Source: Chryseobacterium sp. SNU WT5 (GTDB lineage: Bacteria > Bacteroidota > Bacteroidia > Flavobacteriales > Weeksellaceae). Taken from it: DNA of 64,000 bases. How positions within the stretch are numbered: the stretch's first letter is position 1; every line of letters begins with the position of its first letter. The stretch is from positions 1-64,000 of the forward strand of contig NZ_CP041688.1 of assembly GCF_007362475.1 (NCBI RefSeq). Direction: 5' to 3'. The notes below the pieces were generated by a model. The model had not been told where the DNA came from and searched no databases. It saw only the letters and a program-made list of their open reading frames with translations. Below, piece by piece: positions 1-8,497 of this stretch. A program made the position numbers and the translations under genes.

Positions 1-1055
1 TGTTAGCGTTGGTGGGTTTAACGATGTTAATTATTTGGGGATTGCCAAAAATCACTAAAGCTGTTCCTGCCTCACTTACGGCTATTTTAGTTGTTTTCGG
101 ACTGGTTTATTTTTTGAAATTAGACACCAAAACAGTGGGCGATATTGCTTCTATAAAAGGTGGATTTCCTCCGTTCCATATCCCGCAAATACCTATTGAT
201 TTAGAAACACTTCAAATTATTTTTCCGTATGCTGCTATTGTTGCGGGTGTTGGTTTGATCGAAAGTTTACTTACCTTAAATATTGTTGATGAACTTACCG
301 AAAGTCACGGGCATAGCAACAGAGAAGCCGTAGCACAAGGAACAGCCAATATTTTGTCGGGTTTCTTTTCGGGAATGGGTGGCTGTGCAATGTTAGGGCA
401 AAGTTTAATAAACGTTTCCAACGGTGCAAGAGCAAGATTGTCGGGAATTGTAGCGTCTGTAATGTTGCTTGTTTTTGTAATGTTTGGAAGTAGTTTAATC
501 GAAAGAGTCCCGATGGCTGCACTTACAGGTTTGATGATTATGGTCGCTATTGGTACTTTTGAATGGGCAAGTCTGAGAACTTTTAATAAATTTCCAAAGT
601 CCGATATATTGGTGATGGTGTTGGTTACGTTGGTTACTGTTTTCCTACACAATCTGGCTTTGGCTGTTTTAATTGGGGTTATCATTGCTGCGTTGGTTTT
701 TGCTTGGGATAATGCTAAACGAATTAGAGCTAGAAAATTTATAGATGATAAGGGTGTTAAGCATTACGAAATTTATGGGCCACTTTTCTTTGGCTCTACC
801 GCTGCTTTCACCGAAAAATTTGATGTTTTAAGTGATCCAGAAGAAGTTATTGTAGATTTTAAAGAAAGTCGGGTAGTTGATATGTCTGCAATTGAAGCTT
901 TAAATGTTCTTACCCACCGCTATTCTAAGCAAAACAAAAAAATTCATTTGAAGCATTTAAGTCAAGATTGTAGAAAACTTATTAAAAATGCAGAAAGTAT
1001 TATTGATGTTAATGTTATTGAAGATCCAACTTACAATGTCATGTTAAACGATTAA
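1..1055 (+). CDS. SulP-family anion transporter, C-terminal part (5' partial)
   Basis: The reading frame is open from the first bases of the window, so the start lies outside. What is present is the second half of a SulP (SLC26-like) anion permease: several hydrophobic helices (about residues 15-35, 70-90, 140-160, 165-185, 200-230) followed by a cytoplasmic STAS domain over the last 110 residues, with the typical stretch VDFKESRVVDMSAIEAL. SulP proteins move sulfate, bicarbonate or other anions across the inner membrane; the substrate cannot be told from this part. It is transcribed towards the cassette array, ends 62 bp before the array boundary, and has its own terminator. It is probably the flanking gene against which the cassette array ends. 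Confidence 0.85.
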   Translation, partial: LALVGLTMLIIWGLPKITKAVPASLTAILVVFGLVYFLKLDTKTVGDIASIKGGFPPFHIPQIPIDLETLQIIFPYAAIVAGVGLIESLLTLNIVDELTESHGHSNREAVAQGTANILSGFFSGMGGCAMLGQSLINVSNGARARLSGIVASVMLLVFVMFGSSLIERVPMAALTGLMIMVAIGTFEWASLRTFNKFPKSDILVMVLVTLVTVFLHNLALAVLIGVIIAALVFAWDNAKRIRARKFIDDKGVKHYEIYGPLFFGSTAAFTEKFDVLSDPEEVIVDFKESRVVDMSAIEALNVLTHRYSKQNKKIHLKHLSQDCRKLIKNAESIIDVNVIEDPTYNVMLND

Positions 1056-1067
1056 TTTACCATTTAA

Positions 1068-1091
1068 GCGACTATGTTAGTCGCTTTTTTT
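1068..1091 (+). terminator. Rho-independent terminator of the SulP gene
   Basis: A perfect 7-bp stem GCGACTA/TAGTCGC with a 3-base loop is followed by seven T. It separates the SulP gene from the convergent cassette array. Confidence 0.85.
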
Positions 1092-1122
1092 GTGCGCTGT
1101 GTTTGGAAAGGGTTGCAGGTAA

Positions 1123-1296
1123 CGACCAGCTCGGCTTTGTCGTCGTTCTGAAAAAGGAGTTGAAAACTTCTTTTTCGGAATGCGTCAAAGGCGACTGTTG
1201 GGAGAACGTCGTGCGAATGCAACGATGGTTTCACAACAGTTGGCGGAGCCGAGCTGGTCGTTGGGAAAAATCGTCCCAAAGGGCGATTTTTCCCAA
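1123..1296 (-). repeat. Geneless cassette copy A1 (174 bp)
   Basis: Most diverged of five copies (others at 8210, 11279, 13660, 15755). Read on the minus strand it starts GTTGGGAAAAATCG, has a 10-base spacer, then CGATTTTTCCCAAC, then an attC palindrome with arms GGCCAGCTCGGC/GCCGAGCTGGCC (here with one base change per arm, preserving pairing: GACC/GGTC). It contains no plausible gene. It lies at the distal end of the array next to the SulP gene. Confidence 0.8.
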
Positions 1297-1300
1297 CTCG

Positions 1301-1390
1301 TTTATATGTCTTACTTCGTCAGACAAATACAACGTATTTGGTAGGTATTTGTCTGATATTCGTAAGACTTATTTCTAATCACTAAGATAT
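1301..1390. repeat. 90-bp palindromic repeat, distal copy
   Basis: Nearly identical to 15931-16020 beside the integrase gene. It is an imperfect palindrome (AGACAAATAC ... GTATTTGTCT with flanking GTCTTAC/GTAAGAC). At both places it is directly followed, in the direction of cassette transcription, by a geneless A cassette. It may be an attI-like site or an attC of its own type. Confidence 0.6.
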
Positions 1391-1686
1391 GTTTTTTCCG
1401 ACTATTGTTTTCCGCAATTGTAATTAATATTTTTCTGGAGAGGTATATTTTTAATAACTCAGTCCTTAGACCACTTCCAAAGGCTACCAAACGCCACAAA
1501 AAAAGCAGTTCTTCTAAAAAACTGCTTTGGTGATCTCGACTCGTAATTTCTATTTTTTCAAGGTCTCAGTGATTTATCAATTCATTTGGCTTCGCCGAAC
1601 CTTCGGTTTCTTGTCTTGCAGACAAAACGACTCGAACGAAGTGAACAGAGCGAAGCTCAAGGTTAGTTATTATCTGCAGCCGTTTT
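1391..1686. other. Cassette 3' region: dispersed motif, terminator and attC-like palindrome
   Basis: This 296-bp gap holds, from left: the dispersed motif TGTTTTTTCCGACTAT (1389-1404), about 90 bp with no recognised feature, a minus-strand terminator (1495-1528), and an attC-like region (about 1535-1680) with the inverted repeat TTGTCT-TGC-AGACAA. The region from 1391 is repeated with changes at 63285-63553 before the MazF-like gene. The last part, TAGTTATTA, occurs also at 2418 and 63542, each time just before a cassette gene end. Confidence 0.5.
1495..1528 (-). terminator. Rho-independent terminator of cassette gene at 1687-2100
   Basis: On the minus strand AAAGCAGTT pairs with AACTGCTTT and is followed by seven T. 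The same terminator recurs at 2268-2299 and 63374-63404, so it travels with this type of cassette end. Confidence 0.75.
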
Positions 1687-2100
1687 TTAAGTGTTAGTCT
1701 TCAATATGTTAGCGAGTTTATCTATACTTTCAGGATCAATATTTTGTAAACTAAAGATTTTAATTTGCCCGTCATATTTTGAAATACTCAATTCATTATT
1801 TTGGAAACTATAATTCCTAATTTCTTCAAATTTGAAATTTTTCCCCCAAAATTCATTGAGTTTAATCATAATTCCTTTTTTATTCCATTGAACAAAGTTT
1901 TTATACCAAAAAATTTTAGAATAGATAAAAGCAAGAAATAAAAAAATAGATGCATTTATAAATTTTCCAATTTTCGGATTTTCAAAATTTATTAATTCAA
2001 AAAGGTTAGAGATTAAAATAATAGCACATAATATTAATAAAATAGATTGCGCTTTATTATCTTTAAAATTTAGTTGATCAAAATGTATTTTATTCATCAT
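1687..2100 (-). CDS. Small membrane protein, cassette gene
   Basis: 137 residues. Two close hydrophobic helices at about residues 19-40 and 47-67 separated by a short charged stretch, then a soluble C-terminal part of about 70 residues rich in Lys, Asn and aromatic residues; this arrangement resembles small bacterial PH-domain-like membrane proteins, but I do not recognise a family with certainty. Two adjacent ATG codons (2100, 2097) can start it. It sits alone in its cassette, bounded at its start by GTTAGCTGTAATC (minus strand, 2131) and at its end by the terminator-bearing attC-like region. Function unknown. Confidence 0.7.
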   Translation of the reverse strand: MMNKIHFDQLNFKDNKAQSILLILCAIILISNLFELINFENPKIGKFINASIFLFLAFIYSKIFWYKNFVQWNKKGIMIKLNEFWGKNFKFEEIRNYSFQNNELSISKYDGQIKIFSLQNIDPESIDKLANILKTNT

Positions 2101-2125
2101 TTGCGTGATTTTGGAAACGATTACA

Positions 2126-2266
2126 GCTAACGGTTGGGTATTTCTGTTGGCGGGGATTTTATAACTGGGTTTTGTAAATTTAACGAAATGAACAATTAGC
2201 GAAAATCTTTAGTTCTGAAGCGAGGAAAAACCGCTGAAATCCACCAATAAAGGCTACCCAACGCCA
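2126..2266 (-). other. attC-like site (type B) between cassettes
   Basis: Imperfect palindrome with TGGGTATTTCTGTTGGCGGGG on the left and a shorter matching arm ending GGCTACCCAACGCC on the right; same type as 3317, 8376, 11445 and 13826 but with a more diverged right arm. Carries the core GTTGGGT matching the GTTRRRY consensus on both strands. Confidence 0.5.
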
Positions 2267-2267
2267 C

Positions 2268-2426
2268 AAAAAAAAGCAGTTCTTCTGAAAAACTGCTTTG
2301 TGTATCTAAATTCTAAAAACGACATCCCCATAAGAGGACCATCATACTGCTGAAAAGCCATCGGAGCTTCCGTTCAACGGGCTTTCATTTCTTGTCTTGC
2401 AGACAAAACGAAAGCTTAGTTATTAG
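2268..2426 (-). terminator. Terminator plus attC-like tail of the Mrr-like cassette
   Basis: 2268-2299 is the recurring hairpin AAAGCAGTT/AACTGCTTT with a run of eight T on the minus strand. The rest up to 2426 holds hairpins including GAAAGC...GCTTTC and TTGTCTTGCAGACAA. The core next to the gene, plus-strand TTAGCTACA, is complementary to the cassette start at 3313-3321. Confidence 0.55.
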
Positions 2427-3296
2427 CTACAGTTTTTTTACTGCTTCATCAATCCACTCATTTAATTTTCCATAATCCTTAAGCTCAATTTGCCATTTGT
2501 ATTTGTCCGCCAATTCCCAAGCTCCCTTCGTAAATTTTGACGTTGTGATAAGACATGATTTTGTGACTTTATATTCGTTATGTGCCCATAATAATTGTCT
2601 TACAGGATCGACGCCAACTTTATTAGACCATTTTTTAGCTTGAATTAAATATCTTTCATTTCCAAACGATGAATTTTTTTTAAGTGCAATTACATCAATT
2701 CCACCATCTTTACTGCCCTTTAAAACTTCAACTTCATATTCGAATTTTTCAAGAATTTTTGCTAGAAGAAATTCAAAGTTTCTCCAATTTATTGATTTGG
2801 CTAAGTCGGGGTTACTAATGATTTCCCTGTAAACTTGTAGATCAATTTCGTTTAAATTATATTTTCTATGTTGCTCATTTGAAAGTAAAATTTTTTGTAC
2901 TAAATATTTTAATTCACTTGTATGATTATTACTCCAATCAGAATAATCGAACCAAGAATAAATGGGATTATTAAACATGAAATTTTCCTCTGACTCTAAT
3001 TCTACTAGAGTATTTTCGATATGAAAATTATCATCAGAATCGAAAATAAAATAAGGATTATTTAAGGTATCATAAACTAACTTTAATAAAGTGTCTGCTA
3101 AATCTTTTCCATTTAAATCTACTTGGTAATAATTTGCAAGTAAAACACTACTTCTTTCATATTTGTTTATGTCCAGTAAATATTCTGTTCTATTATCATA
3201 TATTAAATTACTCTTAAACTGTTTACGGATATCATCTGTAATATAATTTAAGATTGACTCTAAAATTTCAATATTTATAAAATCTTTATCTTTCAT
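2427..3296 (-). CDS. Mrr-type restriction endonuclease-like protein, cassette gene
   Basis: 289 residues. The last 110 residues form a restriction endonuclease-like (Mrr_cat) domain: SINWRNFEFLLAKILEK (start of the fold), then GSKDGGIDVIA and the catalytic strand YLIQAKKW, i.e. the D ... QxK form of the PD-(D/E)xK site. The first 170 residues are a separate domain without a recognised family and may recognise the target. Mrr-like proteins cut modified or foreign DNA, so this is a stand-alone defence cassette; no methylase accompanies it. Start ATG 18 bases inside the cassette boundary. Flanking cores GTTAGCTACA and TGTAGCTAA are complementary. Confidence 0.8.
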   Translation of the reverse strand: MKDKDFINIEILESILNYITDDIRKQFKSNLIYDNRTEYLLDINKYERSSVLLANYYQVDLNGKDLADTLLKLVYDTLNNPYFIFDSDDNFHIENTLVELESEENFMFNNPIYSWFDYSDWSNNHTSELKYLVQKILLSNEQHRKYNLNEIDLQVYREIISNPDLAKSINWRNFEFLLAKILEKFEYEVEVLKGSKDGGIDVIALKKNSSFGNERYLIQAKKWSNKVGVDPVRQLLWAHNEYKVTKSCLITTSKFTKGAWELADKYKWQIELKDYGKLNEWIDEAVKKL

Positions 3297-3316
3297 ATAT
3301 GATTGTTAAAATTGTA

Positions 3317-3436
3317 GCTAACGGTTGGGTATTTCTGCAGGCGGGCTAAAATACGAAAACTTTCTACTTGCTAAAATCTTAATTAATCTCTAAAATCTTC
3401 AACTGAAAACTTCATACCTGCTTGTAGAAATACTGT
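3317..3436 (-). other. attC site (type B), split by a group II intron
   Basis: Arms GGTATTTCTGCAGGCGGG and CCTGCTTGTAGAAATAC are complementary with few mismatches. The core next to the upstream cassette, GTTATCGGCA, is cut after GT by the intron at 3437-4033 and continues as TATCGGCA at 4034. The upstream cassette starts with the complement TGCCGATAAC (5231-5240, plus strand). Confidence 0.7.
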
Positions 3437-4033
3437 GTGTGTGCCCAGCATGGGCATCTTTCTCTTACGAAAGTAGGAAATTAATCTAGAGGGTGCAAGT
3501 CCCTTATGGGCGAGGGTAACGCCTTGAACCATTAGTAAGTCTCAAGGGTGGTAACCGTGAGGTTACATCTGAAGGAAGCGAGACTACAAAACTCGGTACT
3601 GACGAACAGGAACCGTATAGGAGGCATTTATGCATGGGTAAGCAAGCACATCATTGTAACGCCCTAAGATTACAAAAGTGCATAAATGTAGATACGGCAG
3701 GAATTGAGTGAAAGAAGATGCCATTACCTGGGGAGATCTTCGTAGCCACGAGTTGGCAAAACGAAGAAGTCAGCAGAGGTCATAGTACTTAGGAGCAACG
3801 AGCCGATGAATAAATCGGAGGACTCACAACCCAAGGAAGGACTGAACGCAATCCTTTCGGAAATTAGATAAGGAACAGAAATATCTGTAGCCTTTTCATA
3901 AAGTACGAAATAGTTTCAATTGGTGTAAAGAGCGATTGGAAAGATGGTTTGCGAACCGCCCTATACGAGACCCGTACGTACGGTGGTGTGAGGGGTGCAC
4001 TCCGTCATTTGATGTCGGAGCCATCCACTCGAT
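3437..4033 (+). mobile_element. ORF-less group II intron (class C-like) in attC
   Basis: Bases 3437-3849 are nearly identical to the start of the full-length intron at 8498-10354 (GTGTGTGCCCAGC...GGACTGAACG), and the last 80 bases keep the domain 5/6-like end (accgcc...tacgagacccgtacgtacggtggtgtg...CTCGAT). The reverse transcriptase is missing and replaced by about 100 unrelated bases. It should fold and could be moved by the protein of the other copy. The insertion point, GT^TA of the attC core, and the orientation (opposite to the cassettes) are the same as for the full-length copy and as reported for the class C-attC introns. Confidence 0.8.
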
Positions 4034-4042
4034 TATCGGCAG

Positions 4043-5212
4043 TTATTTTATTTTTGTTTTTATAGATTTTACTACTTTGTAATCTTTGTCTAAATAAATG
4101 ATGTCATAATTTCCTTTTCCCAAAATTAAATAATTTGAGTCATTCCAGCTTTCAATTTCTGTAATGTCTTCTGGAATTCCATCTTTTTTGTATTCTCCTT
4201 CTTTGTAGGCTAAAACTAGTGCAGTAGTTGGATTTTGAATTTTTGGAATTAGAAAGTATTTCTTCGCTTTCGATAACATCCACGTGGGTTTTCCATTTTT
4301 AAATGTTGAGTATGAGCCAATTATTATTGCGTCCGTATAAAAATTCTTATTGTCGCCATTGAAAATTTCCCCTTTATTATCTATTAGAATAGTTGGATAT
4401 TTTTTGTTAACAAATTTCAGTAATGGTTCGGTAAATTTTTCTTGACTTTTTTCGGAATATTTTGTTTGGTCGATTGTAAAAGGGTTAATTCCTGTCAGAT
4501 CTTTTAATCTTTCTGCCATCGCTTTTTCCCAATTTGGATGAATTCCTTCAAAAGCGTGTTCATAACCACAAAAAATTAGCATTTTACCATTTTTGTTATT
4601 GTTCATAAAATTAAAAATGTTATTTGCTTGACCAATTTCCCTTTCTTTTCCATTTCCTTTAGATTCGTAAGGAAAAACTTTAAATCCGAGAGATAATGCT
4701 TCTTTGAGAAAAAGTCCAAATTGTGGTTCTTTAGAATAAAATCCGCTTGATTGAACTGCAAATTTTCTAATACTTAGCGAATCATCCTGTTGTAGTGTCT
4801 CAACTCCAAGATAACGGTATCCTTTTTTATATAATCCTTCAAGTAAAGAAGTTGCAAAATTTCTATGACTTGCGTTATGATGTGCTTCGTTCAGTATAAT
4901 AATTTGCTCTTTTTCTGCACGCTTTAATATTTCTTTTTTTGCATTTTTCGCTTTATATTTTGCAAAGACTAATAAAAGTTTTTCGTCATACTTTTTTTCT
5001 CTGCCAAAAAAACTGTCCCAAGATTGTAAAGCATTTTTAAAATTATTACTAATCGAGTAATATGTTGCTCCCATTTGACTTCGATAAGATTTATCTTTGG
5101 TTGAATCTTTTACAAAAGTATTCTCAATATCTTTCTTAAACCAATACAGATTATTTTGCGAATTTACGTATGCAAAAAATAATAAAAATATAAATAGAAA
5201 TGTCGTTTTCAT
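4043..5212 (-). CDS. Secreted EreA/ChaN-like (Tiki-fold) protein, cassette gene
   Basis: 389 residues with an N-terminal signal peptide (residues 1-18, ending VNS). Residues 100-240 carry the pattern of the erythromycin esterase/ChaN-like fold: IIILNEAHHNASHRNFA, GYRYLGVETL, GFKVFPYES and MLIFCGYEHAFEG, giving Glu/His residues that in the family bind metal or act in catalysis. The rest has no recognised domain. It is likely periplasmic or outer-membrane associated. Family members range from macrolide esterases to heme-binding and peptidase-like proteins, so the substrate is open. The cassette starts with GTTATCGGCAATTA and its attC is split by the ORF-less intron. Confidence 0.65.
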   Translation of the reverse strand: MKTTFLFIFLLFFAYVNSQNNLYWFKKDIENTFVKDSTKDKSYRSQMGATYYSISNNFKNALQSWDSFFGREKKYDEKLLLVFAKYKAKNAKKEILKRAEKEQIIILNEAHHNASHRNFATSLLEGLYKKGYRYLGVETLQQDDSLSIRKFAVQSSGFYSKEPQFGLFLKEALSLGFKVFPYESKGNGKEREIGQANNIFNFMNNNKNGKMLIFCGYEHAFEGIHPNWEKAMAERLKDLTGINPFTIDQTKYSEKSQEKFTEPLLKFVNKKYPTILIDNKGEIFNGDNKNFYTDAIIIGSYSTFKNGKPTWMLSKAKKYFLIPKIQNPTTALVLAYKEGEYKKDGIPEDITEIESWNDSNYLILGKGNYDIIYLDKDYKVVKSIKTKIK

Positions 5213-5241
5213 ACGCTGTTTTGATATAATTGCCGATAACG

Positions 5242-6953
5242 TCAGTCTGTGAAAAAACCTCCGTTTATTACTTCAAAAATAGCTAAATTATTTCAATAAT
5301 ACGGGAGGAAATTCGTATATTTAATAATGCAACACATCACAGGAATAGCCCGCAATCAAATGGTTTTTACAAGTTTAGAAGATTCGATTTCTGAAGATAA
5401 TTCGGTTCGGTTTGTAGATGCCTTTGTTGAGAATATCGATTTAAAAGCATTAGGTTTTGAACTGCAAATGCTAAAAACGGAAGGACGACCGAGTTTCAGT
5501 ACGCAAACATTTCTCAAAATCTATTTGTATGGTTATCTGAATGGACTTCGGAGTTCACGGAAACTCGAAAAAGAATGTGTGCGCAATATTGAATTACAAT
5601 GGCTTTTATTTGGACTTGTACCCAATTACCACAGCATTTCTGATTTTAGAAAAAACAATCCGTCGGGTTTAAAAAAGCTGTTCAAAGTATTCGTTTCTTT
5701 TTTGAAAGATGCAGATCTAATTGCTGGAGAAACCATCGCCATTGACGGTACTAAAAGTAGAGCACACAACAGCAAAAAAGCCAATTTTAATCAAAAGAAA
5801 ATTGATAAACACTTGGCTTATATTGAAGAGAAACACAGCAATACCTGGATGAATTGGCTCAGAATGACGAGAAAGAAAATAGCATGACAATCACTAAGAT
5901 TCAGGAAAAGATTGAAAGATTAAAGAAAAATAAACTCGGCTACGAAGTCTTAGAAGAAAAACTAAAAGCAAGTGGCGAACCTCAGATAAGTACTACCGAT
6001 GAAGATTCACGAGCACTGTTGGTTCAGGGGCAAGTTGTAGAAGTAAGTTATAATATTCAAGCCGCTGTTGATGCTCAATATAATTTGGTTGTGGCTACAC
6101 ACACCATTAATCGTAATGATCGTAATGCTTTGAGCGTAATTGCAATTGAAGCTAAGGAGAATTTGGGAATTGAAACATTCACTGCTTTAGTTGACAAAGG
6201 TTATCACAATGGTCGGGAAATCACCCAATGCAAAGAGCAAAACATTATCACCATTGTTGCGCATCCAGATCAGGGAAAAAGCAACGAAAATGGCACTCAA
6301 CCAGATTATTTTGTTTCAAAATTCATTTACAATACAGACGATGACACTTACACTTGTCCGGCAAACCAAGTTTTAAAAACGACGGGACGATGGCACAAGA
6401 AAACCCGCGATAGAGACAGCTACGACTTCAAAAAATACCGAACTCCAGCTTGTAAAGAATGTCCTGTAAAATCACTTTGTACGAGCAGAACAGGAGGCCG
6501 AGAGATTGATAGAAGTCAATATGCCGATGCTGTTGCAGAAAACAATCAGCGCTACCAAGCTAATGCGCAATTATACCGAAAGCGGCAGGAGATCAACGAG
6601 CATATTTTCGGAACAATCAAAAGGCAGTGGGGCTACAATCACACGAATTTAACGGGACTTGAAAAAGTAAATGGTGAACACAGTTTAATCATGCTGGTGT
6701 ATAACATCAAACGTGCGATAAATATTCTTGGAGTTCCGGAATTAATTGCCAAATTGAAGAACTGGAAGTCACCTTATAAAGCGAAAACTTGTTTTGTTTT
6801 TAGACAGACTTGTTTTGCGTTTATTTTAGCTCCTTTGGAAAATACATTATCAATTGCAGCCTAAAAAATAGCCGGTCTTAAAACGCATTTATTGAGGTGT
6901 GGAAGGTTGGTTTTCTTAAGGAATTATTGGAAAGCTGAGTTTTTTCACAGCCC
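5242..6953 (+). mobile_element. IS1182-family insertion sequence at a cassette junction
   Basis: Ends share the inverted repeat CTGTGAAAAAAC (5246-5257 and near 6940-6950); AACG flanks both sides (5238-5241 and 6954-6957) and may be the 4-bp target duplication. The insertion lies exactly at the AAC|GTT junction of the attC of the SRPBCC cassette and the start of the EreA-like cassette. Exact ends are uncertain by a few bases because the repeats differ outside the 12-bp core. Confidence 0.7.
5327..6864 (+). pseudogene. IS1182-family transposase, frameshifted
   Basis: The N-terminal part (5327-5887: RNQMVFTSLEDSISEDNSVR, then a helix-turn-helix/InsH-like region and IAIDGTKSRAHNSKKANF) and the C-terminal part (from about 5835: ETQQYLDELAQNDEKENS ... 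LVDKGYHNGREI ... REINEHIFGTIKRQWGY) are in different frames. One base is missing around 5828-5840, in GAAGAGAAACACAGC. Catalytic DDE residues are present in the two parts (IDG, VDKGY, EHIFG). Either the copy is dead or the full protein needs frameshifting; IS1182 elements normally have one frame, so inactivation is more likely. Confidence 0.8.
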
Positions 6954-7084
6954 AACGTTTTGCGGCTACCCGAAGGTGGCGATTTCGAAGCACTTCACTG
7001 TCAACCAAGCAGAAACTTTGATAGAAGTAGAAAGCTCGATTTAACCACTGAACCGCCACTTTTGGGTAGGTGCTGTTAGCGGTA
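6954..7084 (-). other. attC site (type D) of the crp/SRPBCC cassette
   Basis: Arms GCGGCTACCCGAAGGTGGCG and CGCCACTTTTGGGTAGGTGC pair over 15 of 20 positions. The inner core, plus strand GTTAGCGGTA, is complementary to TACCGCTAA at the cassette start (8201-8209). The outer core GTT was the point of the IS1182 insertion. Confidence 0.7.
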
Positions 7085-7088
7085 GTGT

Positions 7089-7517
7089 TTATTTTCGTTC
7101 TGCAATTTCTTTTAACTTTTCATTCATTGCTTCAAACCCATTTTTGGTGTTTTCCAAATTTAAAAGTCCAATAAATATACCTTTAAATTTCTCACTTTGT
7201 TTAAATGTTATTGTTCCGTTTCCGTTGTCAATTAGTTCAAATTTATGTTCACCGTCAAAAAGTCCTGTAAATAATAAATGTCCAAGCCAACGTAACTCCT
7301 TGTTAGTTTCAAAAGCAAGCACTCTTGGTTTAAAAGTCATTGCTTTTGAGTTTGGTGGTTGTATGTTTACTTTAATTTTATTACCAACTTTCACTTCGCC
7401 TTTGATTAATTTTATGAAAGGATTCCAATTGGGATAATTGTCAAAGCTTGTTAAAATTGACCACACTTTTTCAGGTGTCGCATTTATTAATATTTCTGTT
7501 TTGATTTCTTTTGCCAT
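7089..7517 (-). CDS. SRPBCC-domain protein
   Basis: 142 residues, one START/Bet v1-like (SRPBCC) domain: starts KTEILINATPEKVWSILTSFDNYPNWNPF, typical for the polyketide cyclase/dehydrase group, with the central GLFDGEHKFELIDNGNGTITF strand and the long C-terminal helix. These proteins bind hydrophobic ligands; no catalytic residues can be assigned. It lies 89 bp after the Crp/Fnr-like gene in the same cassette, without an attC between, so the two form a two-gene cassette and the regulator may control it. Confidence 0.8.
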   Translation of the reverse strand: MAKEIKTEILINATPEKVWSILTSFDNYPNWNPFIKLIKGEVKVGNKIKVNIQPPNSKAMTFKPRVLAFETNKELRWLGHLLFTGLFDGEHKFELIDNGNGTITFKQSEKFKGIFIGLLNLENTKNGFEAMNEKLKEIAERK

Positions 7518-7606
7518 TGTTGTTAAAGTTTTTATTTGTTTCGTGTTTTATTACGTTACAAAAGTCTGACAAAACAAAGATTTTGCTCTTGACAAATATC
7601 AAGAAA

Positions 7607-8179
7607 TCACAAAAGCTGTTTTTTTCTAATTCTACTAAATGTTTCAGGTGTCATTCCAAGCATTGAAGCAATATATTGTAAAGGCACGTGGTTAAAAAGT
7701 TCTCTATTGTTTTCAAAAAAGTAATCATACCTTTCTTCCGCTGTCATTGATAAATGGCTAAAAATTCTATCTTCTAATATTACAAAACATCGCACAATAA
7801 ATGATTTTTCTAATTCGTGCCATTTAGGAACTAATGTTCCAATTAATTTATAATCGGTCTTTTGGATTGAGTAAACTTCTGTGTCTGTCAAAGCCTGAAT
7901 GGAAAAACGAGAAGGTGTTTCAAAAACAAAACTTGATAAATCTGTTGAAAAATAACCCTTTGTTGAAATCCATTGAGTAATTTCTTTTTCGTCTGTCGAA
8001 ATATACATTCTCAAAAGTCCTGCTTGTACAAAACTTAAATTTTCGCATCGTCTTCCTGCCTTCAATAAAAAGTCTCCTTTTTTAATTGTTGTCAGTTTGA
8101 ATAATCCGACTATCTTTTTTAAGTCATCTGCGTCAATAACTCCAAAGTAAGATTTTATATATTTTTCGAGTTCAGTCAT
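7607..8179 (-). CDS. Crp/Fnr-family transcriptional regulator, cassette gene
   Basis: 190 residues from the ATG at 8179 (MTELEKYIKSYF); the longer open frame upstream reads into the geneless cassette and is not the real start. Cyclic-nucleotide-binding-like beta barrel (KKGDFLLKAGRRCENLSFVQAGLLRMY) then a dimer helix and a C-terminal helix-turn-helix (VPLQYIASMLGMTPETFSRIRKKQL). No cysteine cluster for iron-sulfur binding is visible. Lies first in a two-gene cassette followed by an SRPBCC gene. The G of the cassette's GTT core is mutated (ATTAGCGG, at 8210), which may lock the cassette. Confidence 0.85.
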   Translation of the reverse strand: MTELEKYIKSYFGVIDADDLKKIVGLFKLTTIKKGDFLLKAGRRCENLSFVQAGLLRMYISTDEKEITQWISTKGYFSTDLSSFVFETPSRFSIQALTDTEVYSIQKTDYKLIGTLVPKWHELEKSFIVRCFVILEDRIFSHLSMTAEERYDYFFENNRELFNHVPLQYIASMLGMTPETFSRIRKKQLL

Positions 8180-8209
8180 TTCTTGTAGGTTTCGCAACAT
8201 TACCGCTAA

Positions 8210-8381
8210 TGGCCAGCTCGGCTTTGTCGTCGTTCTGAAAAGAAGTTGCAAACTTCTTTTCGGAATGCGTCAAAGGCGACTGTTGGGAGAACGTCGTGCG
8301 AAAGCAACGATGGTTTCCCGGCAGTCGGCGAAGCCGAGCTGGCCGTTGGGAAAAATCGTCCCAAAGGGCGATTTTTCCCAA
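8210..8381 (-). repeat. Geneless cassette copy A2 (172 bp)
   Basis: Same length as, and nearly identical to, the copies at 11279, 13660 and 15755. Palindromic start (GGGAAAAATCG/CGATTTTTCCC) plus attC with 14-bp outer arms and an inner perfect hairpin GAAAAGAAGTT-GCA-AACTTCTTTTC. The left outer core is TAAT instead of TAAC. Confidence 0.85.
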
Positions 8382-8497
8382 CGTTTGGGTATTTCTGCAG
8401 GCGGGCTAAAAATACGAAAACTTTCTACTTGCTAAAAACTTAATTGATCGCTAAAATCTTCGATTTAAAACTTCATACCCGCTTGTAGAAATACTGT
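8376..8497 (-). other. attC site (type B), split by the full-length group II intron
   Basis: Arms GGGTATTTCTGCAGGCGGG and CCCGCTTGTAGAAATAC. The core continues on the other side of the intron as TACCTG at 10355; joined they give GTTACCTG, complementary to CAGGTAAC at 11272-11279, the start of the GLPGLI cassette. Confidence 0.75.

Noticed and set aside
5242..6953. Programmed frameshift in the IS1182 transposase
   Set aside because: No slippery heptamer with a following structure was found at the junction, and IS1182 transposases usually have one frame; a simple base loss is more likely.
8172..8381. Open frame through the geneless cassette (reads MGKIALWDDF...), also at 11279, 13556 and 15735
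   Set aside because: Same sequence is an attC palindrome plus short hairpin; frames on both strands are open by chance and end in different downstream sequences. Starts are TTG within the cassette core.
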